Shown piece after piece: positions 30,013 to 39,380 of a stretch of 64,000 bases of DNA. A program made the position numbers and the translations under genes. This DNA comes from Isochrysis galbana (taxonomy: Eukaryota; Haptophyta; Isochrysidales; Isochrysidaceae), in the NCBI GenBank assembly GCA_018136815.1, contig CM030942.1:1427797-1491796 (forward strand), in the 5' to 3' direction. Within the stretch, counting starts at the first letter, position 1. The number at the start of each line of letters is the position of its first letter. The notes beneath the pieces are model-generated. The model had not been told where the DNA came from, made no database searches, and was given only the letters and a program-made list of their open reading frames with translations.

Positions 30013-31728
30013 TCAACGTTGCCGGAGTGTGGCCAGCCGAACAATAGAGATGCCACACGCAATGACAGCGAGTGCAACGAGAAAAGGTTTCGTGTGCGAC
30101 ATCGATCTCCTTGCATCCATCTCGCCTGCGCCTCCGTACCTTCCAATAGATTTTTCCTGGCCTGCCGTGGGGATTGATTCCGAATGACTACTTCCTTCCA
30201 CGTTGCACACGCCATCGGCAGTTGCCTTTGCAACGCATTTGAGAACGCTGACAGCCAGCTCAAAAGCATCAAAGCTGCTGTCGTCTTGAGCAGGGCTGAC
30301 GTCGGCGAGAAGCCCTGGCCGCTCACCACCCCCCGAACCGGTGCCAGCTTGATTGGCGAGGTGGTTGTCGTAAAGCTTGTCATAGTACAACAGCATGGCG
30401 CGGGCGACCGAGCGAAAGTCCCTCCGACGGAGGGCCTCTAAGACTTCCACCACCCGTTGCGACCCCAGTCGTTTTGTCAGCTTCTGCACCGACGCCTCCA
30501 TTCTGCGCATCCACTCGTCGGCCTCAGGCCCATCCGCATGGCCCTCTGTATAGTCGGAGATGAGCAACTGTACACGAAGGCTCTCAGGCAGGTGAATACG
30601 GACCACCAGCGGAGCGCATCGGAGTGCAGCGTACACCGGCTTGGGCACGGAGACATTACCAATGTGTGTGTCTTCATCCTCGAGAAACATCCAGCCACGC
30701 TGACCTTCCTGGCTGCGCTGTGCGATCGCATGCCACTCCATGGCGAGTAAGTTGTGAAAATGCTCGTTGCTAGGCTGCGCATCCCCTCCCACCCATCCAA
30801 ACGTCGAGCCACGGTGATTGGCCAGTCCTTCTAGGTCAATCACGTCCTGGCCAAGGGTACGCAAGGCGTGCAAAACTTTTGTCTTGCCGACGCCAGTCCG
30901 TCCACCAATCACGCACACGCGCGGACCAGGTAGCGCACGGGCGGCAGCGACCAAACGTGCCGTAGTAGCTGTGGCCTCTGCAGCAGAGCATGCAGTCCTC
31001 ACGAGCGCGGACGTGCCGCCGGGGCCAGCCGAGGTGCTGTTGGCTGATGGCTCTGCGCCACTTGTATTGGCCACGTCAACTTCGGTCTCCTGCGTTTGGC
31101 GAATTCCTCCTTTCCTGTTTGGTCGAGGCACACCTCGCTGCCTAGTGCGGGGGTGCCTTGGAGGCATCTCGACATTGCCCCAGTAGTTGCAGACCCATTG
31201 GCGAAACGCCTTGTACCCTCCGAAAAGTGTCGTCACCTCCATGTCATGGAGACGGAGTAGCCAAGCGATAGCGCTCGAGCGCAGACCTCCCCGCCAACAG
31301 TAGACCAGGAGCTTCGGCCTTGCCGCGGCTTGATCTGAGCTTGACAAGAGCTGCTTCGTTGTCTCGACAAACTGGAGGAGCTTTGGCCTGACGAACGACA
31401 TGCCCAGCGACATGGCTGGTGCCTGGCCTCGCTGGTGATAGCATGTGCCCACTAGCTCGCGCTCCTCGTTGCTGAAGAGCGGCATGTTGACCGCTCCGGG
31501 CACGTGGCCTTGCTCAAACTCGCAGGGAGAGCGCACATCGAGCAGCAGCAGCCCACCCGAACGGCGCTCCTCGAGGAAGGCGGGTGTGTGGAGGGTATGG
31601 GCCGTCCGCTTCACCTCGTCCTTGAGCTGCTGAAGCGCCCCGACAGACGCCTCCTCGTCCAGCAGGATCGCCAGCAGCTCGCTGGCCGGTGGCGCGGCGA
31701 CGTCGCTACGCCGACCGTCGGACGACAT
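30013..31728 (-). CDS. selU: tRNA 2-selenouridine synthase with C-terminal membrane segment
   Basis: 571-aa intronless homologue of bacterial SelU/MnmH (YbbB), which replaces sulfur by selenium in the wobble 2-thiouridine of tRNAs through a geranylated intermediate. N-terminal rhodanese domain (~35-185) with LLLLDVRSPCEFEQGHVPGA and the active-site loop VYCWRGGLRSSA (Cys144). C-terminal P-loop domain: GGRTGVGKTK (~275-284), then DLEGLANHRGSTFG, a hallmark of the family. A ~75-residue Ser/Thr/Ala-rich linker (about 190-265) separates them, absent from the ~360-aa bacterial enzymes. The last 30 residues contain a single hydrophobic segment (PFLVALAVIACGISIVRLA) ending in basic residues, like a tail anchor. 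Start ATG at 31728. Likely of bacterial ancestry; no flanking genes support the pathway. Confidence 0.9.
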   Translation of the reverse strand: MSSDGRRSDVAAPPASELLAILLDEEASVGALQQLKDEVKRTAHTLHTPAFLEERRSGGLLLLDVRSPCEFEQGHVPGAVNMPLFSNEERELVGTCYHQRGQAPAMSLGMSFVRPKLLQFVETTKQLLSSSDQAAARPKLLVYCWRGGLRSSAIAWLLRLHDMEVTTLFGGYKAFRQWVCNYWGNVEMPPRHPRTRQRGVPRPNRKGGIRQTQETEVDVANTSGAEPSANSTSAGPGGTSALVRTACSAAEATATTARLVAAARALPGPRVCVIGGRTGVGKTKVLHALRTLGQDVIDLEGLANHRGSTFGWVGGDAQPSNEHFHNLLAMEWHAIAQRSQEGQRGWMFLEDEDTHIGNVSVPKPVYAALRCAPLVVRIHLPESLRVQLLISDYTEGHADGPEADEWMRRMEASVQKLTKRLGSQRVVEVLEALRRRDFRSVARAMLLYYDKLYDNHLANQAGTGSGGGERPGLLADVSPAQDDSSFDAFELAVSVLKCVAKATADGVCNVEGSSHSESIPTAGQEKSIGRYGGAGEMDARRSMSHTKPFLVALAVIACGISIVRLATLRQR

Positions 31729-32090
31729 CCCTACTTTCTGTGATACTCAGGTCGGGGGATGGGGGGGGGGGGGGGGGGGCGTGCCCCCTTGCCCGTATTA
31801 TTTTCGAGGTTGATCATGCGGGCATACAGTATAGGTGCATCATTAAGTTTACTGCCGGAGCATGCAAATGGATGCTTCAAACGACATATATAATAAAACA
31901 TCTGAGCGTTAGTACCACTACTCCCACTAGCCCGGTACCAACACGACAGCCCTCAGCGCACCTGCCCGTACACCTTGGCGCGTGCTGTTGACACAGATAC
32001 ATACTCCTATGCACCCCTCCAAATCTCCCCCCTCGCATGCCCCCGGCTCCCATTCTAACTCCCCACAAGTTAAAATGAGGGAAAACCCAT
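31729..32090. other. Upstream flank of selU, no gene seen
   Basis: Contains a G-run (31758-31780) just upstream of the ATG. No credible frame. Confidence 0.5.
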
Positions 32091-32818
32091 TGAGGCGGAC
32101 CGGTCGACGCCGGCCGACTCTCCGGGAAAAAGCACCGGGGGGGGGGGAGGGACCTCTCGTCGAGAAGCGGAACGGCCCTTACAGCTCGCGCCGCGAGCAG
32201 TCCTCGAAGAAATAAATGACTGCGCCCCCTATACCTGCCACAGGGACTTCTTGAGCCACTCCCTTCTTCTCCCCCTCCTGTCGCCAGCCGCCCCCCTTCG
32301 CCCGTTTGCTAACGCAAACGGGGCCCGTTTCTTACCGCACTCCATCGGGGGGGGGTGCAAATCCCCCCTCTCCCCCTCTCCATTCTCCTCCACCCCTCTC
32401 CCTGCGGCGCGTCGCCATGCGGCGCGCCACGGCCTGCTCTCAGAGGGCCTTTGGGAGCTCCCAGAGGGCCAGCAAGGGCAGCTCAGGGGGCAGTGGAGGC
32501 TGGGGCTCAGCCCCTGGCCCCCCCTGCCTCTCCCACGCTTGCCTCGCTGGCCATGGGAGCCGCCCAGAGGCATCTGTCTGCCTGGCGACCAGGGAAGGGG
32601 GGGGGGTCAGCTCGAGGGCAGGCCCACGCAGGGCGTGGGAGTGCGAATCACGGCCCGCGCCCACTAGGGGTCTGGGCCAGTGTGATGATTGCCCAGCCCC
32701 TGCCAAAGGGCAGGGGCTGTGGTTGATTGTACGGGCCCACCCCTGGGGGTGTCCGCGATGGAGAGAGGGGGGCGCGAGGCCCCCATTGACCCCTACTTAT
32801 AAAAGTAGGTTGATGCTT
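32090..32818 (+). repeat. GC-rich dispersed repeat, longest plus-strand copy
   Basis: CTCCGGGAAAAAGCACCGGG, CTCGCGCCGCGAGCAGTCCT, GCGGCGCGTCGCCATGCG and GTCAGCTCGAGGGCAGGC recur at 39.38-40.29 kb, partly inverted. It ends in a hairpin CCTACTTATAAAAGTAGG (32797-32814). The same 5' block follows a LINE-like MERAAPPP start in the 40-kb copy, so it may be a LINE-derived non-autonomous element. Confidence 0.7.
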
Positions 32819-33054
32819 CAAACGACATATTTCGTCCCTGCTCGCCAACGCCTTGACGGGTGCCCATGAGGTGCTGGGGGAGCCTCAGGGACATCCTTCC
32901 CCACATTCCCACCCATTTGCAACACAATAGGTCGAGATTGTAGTATGGAATAATGGAGAAAATAGGCCCAGGGGCGAAGCAGCCATTTGGATGCTTCAGT
33001 TTACCAAATAATCCACGTGTGCACGTTAGAAAGAGGTGTGAGAGGTTGAGGGGA

Positions 33055-33150
33055 GGGCGGCGCGGCGCAACGGAGTGGGACTGGGAGGGAGAGGGGGGGG
33101 GGAGGGGAGGGGGGGGAGGGGGGGGAGGGGGGGGGAGGGGGGGGGGGATC
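33055..33150 (+). repeat. G-tract cluster with quadruplex potential
   Basis: Many runs of 4-12 G separated by single A. It satisfies the G4 pattern many times over. No gene. Confidence 0.9.
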
Positions 33151-33765
33151 GGGAAAAATTTGATCATCTCATTCTTTGCGGAAAGCGTCGCTTATATCGT
33201 TGAACAAAAAAAAAATCTTCTTAAAAATTCCCGCTACGTACACGGCGTGAGGCAGCTTGCTAGTGTACCTCCCTACTACCCAACCTTAACCCCTAAACAA
33301 CCCCCTTCCCCTTCCCCAGTTCCCTCTCTGGCGGAGAAGCTGGTTCCAGGGAGGCCGCGCGCGCTGCTTCGGCCGGGAGTTGGAGAGAAGGGGGTGGGAG
33401 ATTGTGGCTTGTCTCTTGATCTAGATTCGGTTCGGGTTTTTCCTCATTAATATAGCGTGAGGTCCTTATTGGTATCCGGTGCGGTTCCTATTAAGAGATT
33501 TGGCTACCCTAGGTGATGTTTCTTATGTCCAGTCCTCTCGCCGCCTGCAAGAGGTCTTCTGATGCTTCTAGGTTGAAATCCTTGTCTATAGTATACAGGG
33601 GGCTTATCATTTTCCGGATATGTTTGTTGCTCGGGGCGTGTAGCCCCATGTTCTCGCGTTGTTTTTTTAACCTTTGAAAGAAACCGACCTTCGCCGTTAC
33701 TAATAAGTGGTATCTCGTAAGGATCGCTCTCAAGATTGTCCTAACGGATCTACCGTCCGCGTTGC

Positions 33766-33890
33766 CGGCGGCGGCGAGGGCGGCGGCGGCGAGGGCGGCG
33801 GCGGCGAGGGCGGCGGCGGCGAGGGCGGCGGCGGCGAGGGCGGCGGCGGCGAGGGCGGCGGCGGTGAGGGCGGCGGCGGCGAGGGCGGCG
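33766..33890. repeat. 12-bp minisatellite (GGCGGCGGCGAG)n
   Basis: About ten nearly perfect tandem units; the minus-strand frame encodes Ala-Ala-Ala-Leu repeats followed by a short unknown peptide down to 33509. Not credited as a gene. Confidence 0.95.
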
Positions 33891-33945
33891 TAGCTTTCTG
33901 CCTGCGCTAGCCAGAGCGCCCCTCCCTCCACACTCAGACAGCCCC

Positions 33946-34875
33946 CTACGCCAAGATCCTGTTCTGGTCTCGCAGGCAAGGGAGGGGGCCTAATGGGAGG
34001 GAGAGGAGCAACTCCTCAGAGAGGAGCTGTGGGGAAGGAGATGTCTGAGTGGGGGCGCTATACCCTTGCGCTAGGCATGGGCAGCGACGCCGCCTCAAGA
34101 CATGTCCTCCCTCTTGTCTTGAGTCGAAATTTTTGGTGCTTGAAGCAGAGGGCAAGGGGGTTTGTGCTTCTTGGGTTAGTTGTAGTTGGAAGAGGGAGTG
34201 GGAGAGGGAGTGAAGTGTTGGAAGAGGGCCCAAGGCAGGGCACTGAGTTGAAGGTAATTGTGGCCCACAAGAGTGGGGTGAAAACGTGAAGTGTATCAAC
34301 AAGGGTCTTGAGTTGAAATTTTTGGTGCTTTGAATAGAGGGCGAGGGGGTTCGTTCTGTTTGGGTTGGTTCTAGAGGGAAGGGAGAGTAGGAGAGGGAGT
34401 CAAGTGTTGAAGGAGGGCCCAAGGCAGGGCACTGAGTTGTAGGTTCTTGTGGCCCACAGGAGTGGGGTGAAAACGAGAAGTGAGTCAACATGTTGAAAAA
34501 CAGAGACAGAGGCACAAGTTGCTCTCCGTAGGAGATTGATGGTTGTGAAGTGCCCTCCCATGTTGGGTGCACTGATGGTAGAGGTTTCCACCATGGGGAG
34601 GGCAGCTGAGCTGCCCTCCCACATGAGGTGCTCTTGGGGTGGGAGGGTTTCCCACTGTTGGAGGGGGTCTCAAAGACCCCCTGCATGCTACGCAGAGCCA
34701 TGGGGGCAACCTGTTCGGTGCCAGTGCTCGCCACCCCGCGCGCTTGCGCGGGCGTGGTTTGGATGGGCTCTGAGAGGGCTTTCTGACGAGCCGCCTCGGG
34801 CGGCATGGGGCGTCCCAGGTGGGGCGCGGTGGCGAGGGTCGCCTGGGGCTCGGGAGCGGTCGCGGCACGCTCCAT
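33946..34875 (-). CDS. LINE 5' coding segment (MERA-type) carrying a tandem duplication
   Basis: 309-codon minus-strand frame. It begins MERAATAPEPQA right after a 5' hairpin (AACTAT...ATAGTT, 34876-34893), as in the LINE at 16807 and the copy at 40465. It lacks RT. The distal half is a Ser/Thr/Pro-rich stretch encoded by two 189-bp tandem copies (34116-34304 and 34305-34493). A role cannot be assigned; it could be an ORF1 segment or captured sequence. Confidence 0.45.
   Translation of the reverse strand: MERAATAPEPQATLATAPHLGRPMPPEAARQKALSEPIQTTPAQARGVASTGTEQVAPMALRSMQGVFETPSNSGKPSHPKSTSCGRAAQLPSPWWKPLPSVHPTWEGTSQPSISYGEQLVPLSLFFNMLTHFSFSPHSCGPQEPTTQCPALGPPSTLDSLSYSPFPLEPTQTERTPSPSIQSTKNFNSRPLLIHFTFSPHSCGPQLPSTQCPALGPLPTLHSLSHSLFQLQLTQEAQTPLPSASSTKNFDSRQEGGHVLRRRRCPCLAQGYSAPTQTSPSPQLLSEELLLSLPLGPLPCLRDQNRILA
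34116..34493. repeat. Tandem duplication, two 189-bp units
   Basis: Both units begin GTCTTGAGT(C/T)GAAATTTTTG and share GGGCCCAAGGCAGGGCACTG and GAGTGGGGTGAAAACG. About 85% similar by eye. Confidence 0.85.
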
Positions 34876-34919
34876 AGTTCAAACTATAACAATAGTTTTT
34901 GTGTGTCTTTCGACATACG

Positions 34920-35360
34920 TGTGATGAGTCAAGTTGAGTCGAGAAACCTCCAGGTGACAACGGAAGGTGCTAGCAGGGATTGGTTGGGGGTAAATGAACG
35001 CTTCTGGTCTGTCGTCTCGCGTGGCGTCGGGCCCGAAGCGCGCCCTCTTGCGCGCCCTCTCATCCATCTCCTCCAGCGCCAGCACCAAGGCCTGCCTGGA
35101 GGCCTCCAGCTCTCGCGCGGTGTACGGACGGGTGGGCATGGCTGGCCCGCGAGGGCGCCGCTCACACAGTTCCCCCGCGGTTCTTCCGCCTTCCGGGTGG
35201 CGGGAGATTTCTTGTGGGATATGCACCATTGGTAAGGCGTGTTCGCCTCTACGGTCAACGGTATTTTGGATTGCGAACTCAACAGTGGCTCAACAGCGTG
35301 CCAACGCAGTTGAGTCGCCCACAGTTGAGTCACTCTTGAGTTACCTCAAAAACCCTCTAC
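34920..35360 (-). mobile_element. Internally deleted Harbinger derivative
   Basis: The right end, as rc, starts GAGGGTTTTTGAGG like the right end of the 21-25 kb element. The minus frame contains MPTRPYTARELE, matching the transposase start MPTRPFTAAELE, then ~35 similar residues and non-homologous sequence. A piece of its left part (GGTGACAACGGAAGGTGCTA) recurs at 47.13 kb. It is too short to encode a transposase. Confidence 0.6.
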
Positions 35361-35794
35361 TATCTACTATCTCTCAGTTATCATTATTACACTAGATGCA
35401 AGAACGAGTCTACTAAAACTAAAATACGAGTCTTGCGCCTCACCGCTCGCGGGCGGTCGACGCCGAAAAATAAAACTCTGTCTGTACCTCTGACAGGGCA
35501 TAGAGTGGGCCGCGGACTCCGCCACTACGGCAGTCCCCTCCCCGACATCTCACCGCACTGCTATTCTTTTGGTGAAGGGTGCCGATTCTTATGTACCCTG
35601 AGGATGCCTCGGCGGGGCTGCGCGCGAGCGCGGTGTCAGGGAGGGAGGGAAAGGGAAGAGGGGGGCCGGGGGCGGCGCGAGCTCTCGCTGGTGTGGTGGT
35701 GTCTCCGTCTGCGGCGCGGGGCGGCTAGGCCTGCCGAGAGTAAGAAGAGCAGGGGCGGGCGGGGGCAGCTCGAGCGGCAGCGAAGAGTAGACAG

Positions 35795-37070
35795 ATGCCG
35801 CCCAAGGGCAGCCCTGCATGGCACGCCATGCAGAAGGGAGACTCTGGCAAGACGAAGGTCGACAAGACCTTCGGCATGAAGAACAAGAAGGGCAAGGCGG
35901 TGCAGAGCCTGATCGCCGCACAGCGGGGAGGGCAGGGCAACGACAGCGCAGCGGCGCAGAAGCGGCGCGAGGAGCAGAAGAAGGCGGAGGCCCAGGCGCT
36001 CGAGGCCCTCCTCTTCCAGGTGAGCAGCGACAACAGCACTCCGGCGGACAGCTCAAGGGCAGCCGGCATGCAACTGTGCCTAGTGCTCGTAAGGGGCACC
36101 AGCCAGATCCCACGGGAGCAGAAGATGTGTGATACTCGAGCGTACGGCCCTGGAACTCGCTCATTGGGGCTTCCGTGTCCTGCTGCAAGCTCTGACATCT
36201 GTCATGTTGACGTGACCGCAGGAAGCCAAAAAGAAGAATGAGAAGAACAAAGAGAAGATGAAGAAGGAGGAGAAGAAAGTTGTGGAAGAGAAGGAGCCCA
36301 CAGAGATGCTGGAGCGTATTGAATGGCTCAAGAAGCGTACCACAACGCGTACCCCAGTGACGCTAGAGCGTTTGAATGTGTGGCTGGAGCGAAAGAAGGC
36401 GAAGCAGGAGGCGGAGCAACTTGCCAAGCTTGGGAGTGCCAAGGCTGCTCTGAGCAGTGGCAAAAAGCTAGCGGGTCTCACTGGCCGGGATCTGTTCTCC
36501 GTGGACGCCACCCTCTTCATTGATGATGCTGACGCGGGAGAAGACAAGTTCACTGAGCGCACAAACGCCGGCAACTTGTCTGATGACGAGGAAGATGAGG
36601 AGGCTCAGGAAGGCGTTGCTTTTTCTAGCGGAACACCTGGGAATAGTGACCTTGTGATTGGCGAACGCATTGAGGGCAAGTACATGGGAGGCAAGCAGTG
36701 GTATAAGGGCATCGTCGTCGCTGTCAACCCTGATGGTACCGCCCAGCTCGAGTACGAGGACGGTGACGTGGAGGAAAACGTGCCTCGGGAGAACATCAGG
36801 CCTCTTGATAGAGCGCCGCCAGCTTCAGCTCTTGCCGCGGCAAAACCCTTTGATGGCGATGCGGCAGCGGATGATTCGGGCACTCTCGACTTGAGCAAAG
36901 TCGACGAGAGCTTGTTTGACGACGCTGATTTCCCTGACGACGATGAGCTCGAGGAGCTCGAGTCTGCAGCTGCTCCGGCATCGTCTAGTTCGAATGCCAA
37001 GGGGGTCGATCTTGGCGCCGTCGATACTAATCTGTTCCTTGATGAAGATTTTCCTAGCGATGAGGACTGA
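35795..37070 (+). CDS. DFRP1/ZC3H15-like protein lacking zinc fingers, with Tudor-like module
   Basis: Two exons, 35795-36019 and 36222-37070 (intron 202 bp, GTGAGC...CGCAG, phase 0), 357 aa. The N-terminal exon has MPPKGSP and DKTFGMKNKKGK, the start motif of DRG-family regulatory protein 1 (ZC3H15, yeast Tma46), which binds and stabilises DRG GTPases on ribosomes. Residues ~106-178 (RTPVTLERLNVWLERKK, then GRDLFSVDATLFIDD) match the DFRP domain. The two CCCH zinc fingers normally between these parts are absent, and the intron does not encode them. Residues ~218-270 (IGERIEGKYMGGKQWYKGIV, YEDGDVEENVP) form a Tudor-like barrel not usual in this family. The acidic tail VDTNLFLDEDF resembles the DFRP1 C terminus. 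Confidence 0.72.
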
Positions 37071-38154
37071 GCCGTGAGTTATTCTGACACGAGCGACGAG
37101 GAGGTCGGGTTGAGGGGTAACACGCCGCGCTTCTTAGATCTTCCTCAGCACCTCAAGCAACGCAAGTTGAGAGGGAGGGCTCCTTTAGTGCAAGAGAAGA
37201 GAAACGATGTCACAGATTGAAAGTGGGGCCCACTTGAAAGGCTGACGCGCGACCGGTATGCAAGTGAGGTAGAAGCGCCGTCACACGCTCAGAGTTACAG
37301 AAGATCTCCTCTCCATCATCGCCGAACCATCTTGTTTGAGGAACCCCGCAGATCACGCGCTCATGCTCCACGACATCGCTTGTCACGTGTGCTTGACAAC
37401 TTGTTCAAGCACACCACCACGATGCCGCCTACTTTGGCACACCACGCGACATACCAAAAACTGCAGCCGCGCGTGCAAGTGGAATTTGCCATGTGTAGTT
37501 GATGTCCCACCATATGCCACCGCTCATCGCGCACCATGCCCAAGAAGGTGCACCGTAACACACTAGCGCTATTTTCTACACTTTATCTTCTCGCCTGCCC
37601 CGCGCGTGGCCCTAGCCCTAGTTCAACTACTCTGAAGCCACGCCCATTCCTTGCCTCTTCCTTCTGCCAACGAGCGGTACCGGAGGGCCCTGGGCCACTC
37701 CGTTGCGAGCGACTAGCGCCGCGCTTTGGCCCTCCTCCTCGCTGGGGCAGTCGGGTGAGAGTGTGAGTGAAATTCTAGGCTTTGGTTCGGGAAACTCCAT
37801 TTGGGGCTGTTGGTATTGGGCAGGCGGCGAACGAGGGTCGTTGGAGTGAGGAGCCGCTCCTAGCAACCCTTAGAGTGATCGGCTGTATGAGAGTGAGAGT
37901 GTCAGTTCAACTAAGTTTATACTTAGTTCAGCATGGAGCATGGGGGGCCGCCTCGCGTCCCCCCTCTCAGGCACCAATTCAGCACCAATTCCCCTTAAAG
38001 TCGCGTTCCGTCAAAAGAGGGCCAGGTTATTATTTTTTTTCACCCAGATGTTCATGTTTTCTTTTTCAACCAGTCTCCATTGTATTATTTGAGTACAACG
38101 CTAATTAAGGAAGCTAACCCAAAACAGTTTTCAAAACACACAGCAACCCCAAAG
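37071..38154. other. Intergenic with a repeat fragment
   Basis: No gene seen. 37905-37990 holds the palindrome CTAAGTTTATACTTAG and GC-rich sequence shared with 16.4 and 39.6 kb (AGCACCAATTCCCCT). Confidence 0.5.
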
Positions 38155-38889
38155 CTACTGAGTTTTCATCCTTTTCGTCTTTTTCTCGCACACCTCCTCG
38201 TCGATATTCTCGATGTCGTTCTTCTGGCAGGCGACGATGTCGCTCGGCTGATCTTGGGTGGCGAGATCCATGATGCGTGCGAGGACGGCCTCCTTGTTCT
38301 GCATGTAGAGTTTGCCAGCTGCTCGGCGCACTTGCACCATGGGATCCGCTTCAGCGTACGCGACCGCCGTGATGTATTCCATGCAGAGATACGCGACGGC
38401 GGCTTGCTCTCCAATGTATCTGGTCTTTGGGATTGGGATCTTGTCGTACTCGTCAGAGTAGTCGCCGACGAGCATGAGGGTTGCCTTGCACCAACGGCCC
38501 ATGTATGGCTTGATCAGTGCCCACATCGACGAGTAGCGTTCCTTGGCCAGGTCCACGCGGAAGTCTCCACACCCACGGCCCATGCCAGAGGCTGTGACGA
38601 GCAGCATCGCCAGGATTGCGCCGCTCATGCCCTCCTCCATGTGTTCGCAGAACTTGAAGGCTGGGGCGCGGATCTCCTCGTAGGTGCGGTGACCGAGTCG
38701 CTTGGCGATGAAGACAAAGTACTGGCCCATGTCGAAGGAGCGAGGCTTGTGGAGGAGGAGGAGGACCCCCCCCCCCCTCAGGATGAAGAGGGTGACGACG
38801 GCGACAATGGCAGCGACGGCCAACCATCCCGCTCTGTTCCCCTTGTGCGGTTGCTCTGCATTGTTTCCCTTGGGCGATCGCTCCGTCAT
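38155..38889 (-). CDS. Unknown single-pass membrane protein
   Basis: 244-aa intronless frame from the ATG at 38889 (MTERSPKGNNAEQ). One hydrophobic segment near the N terminus (~21-46, WLAVAAIVAVVTLFILRGGG) is followed by a ~200-residue mostly helical domain with ITAVAYAEADPMVQVRRAAG and a basic C terminus (CEKKTKRMKTQ). A G-run in the coding strand encodes the GGG after the membrane segment; a sequencing indel there would shift the frame. I do not recognise a family. Coding status is inferred from length, an ATG start and non-repetitive composition. Confidence 0.5.
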   Translation of the reverse strand: MTERSPKGNNAEQPHKGNRAGWLAVAAIVAVVTLFILRGGGVLLLLHKPRSFDMGQYFVFIAKRLGHRTYEEIRAPAFKFCEHMEEGMSGAILAMLLVTASGMGRGCGDFRVDLAKERYSSMWALIKPYMGRWCKATLMLVGDYSDEYDKIPIPKTRYIGEQAAVAYLCMEYITAVAYAEADPMVQVRRAAGKLYMQNKEAVLARIMDLATQDQPSDIVACQKNDIENIDEEVCEKKTKRMKTQ

Positions 38890-38969
38890 CTCGCTGCGTG
38901 ATCACGTGCCGTCCTAACATTAAGGGCGAAAAGATGTGGTCGAAGAAAAAAGCACCGGGGTTACAGGAG

Positions 38970-39045
38970 GCGACGGCCCGGGGGGGAGAGAGAGAGAGAG
39001 AGAGAAGAAAGGGAGAGGGAACGCCCCCCCCCCCCCCCCCCCCTT
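38970..39045. repeat. GA then poly-C tract
   Basis: GA-rich run followed by ~18 C (39025-39042). Divides the membrane-protein gene from the truncated F-box-like gene. Confidence 0.85.
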
Positions 39046-39079
39046 TCGCGAGCCTCAGCGCCGGCGTCCGCTTCGGGAA

Positions 39080-39380
39080 ATGCCCCTGAGCGGCGTGCCC
39101 ACGGACGCGCTGCGTCCGATTGTCGAGCAGCTGAGCGGTCCGGACCAGGCGTCGTTGGCGCGCACTTCGCGGCTGATGCGCGAGCTGGTGGTGTCGTCGT
39201 CTCGGCCGTTTGCGGTCGCCCCGCCGGTGCCGTGGGGACGGGTGTGCGAGTACGCGGCGGCGCACGGCCACGTGCGGCTGTTGGAGTGGGCGGTGGCGCA
39301 CGGCGCACGGGTCGATCCGGTGAAGGTGACCAGCGCGGCTGCGCGCCTGGACCGGCGGGCGGTCCTCCAGTGGCTGCGCG
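39080..39380 (+). pseudogene. Truncated F-box/ankyrin-like gene
   Basis: From the ATG at 39080: MPLSGVPTDALRPIVEQLSG and SLARTSRLMRELV resemble an F-box helix set, followed by an ankyrin-like unit (YAAAHGHVRLLEWAVAHGAR) and the start of another. At ~39378 the frame enters the GC-rich dispersed repeat (GTCAGCTCGAGGGCAGGC), so the gene is cut ~100 codons in. Proteins of this layout are common as large families in algae. It is either broken by the insertion or a stub of a once longer gene. Confidence 0.55.

Noticed and set aside
29844-30383. 179-codon minus-strand frame at the selU 3' end
   Set aside because: Overlaps the selU C terminus in another frame; no independent support.
33509-33945. 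Ala/Leu-rich minus-strand frame with a 90-residue unknown tail
   Set aside because: Half of it is the 12-bp minisatellite; the tail (HAPSNKHIRKMISPLYTID) has no known match and no ATG of its own.
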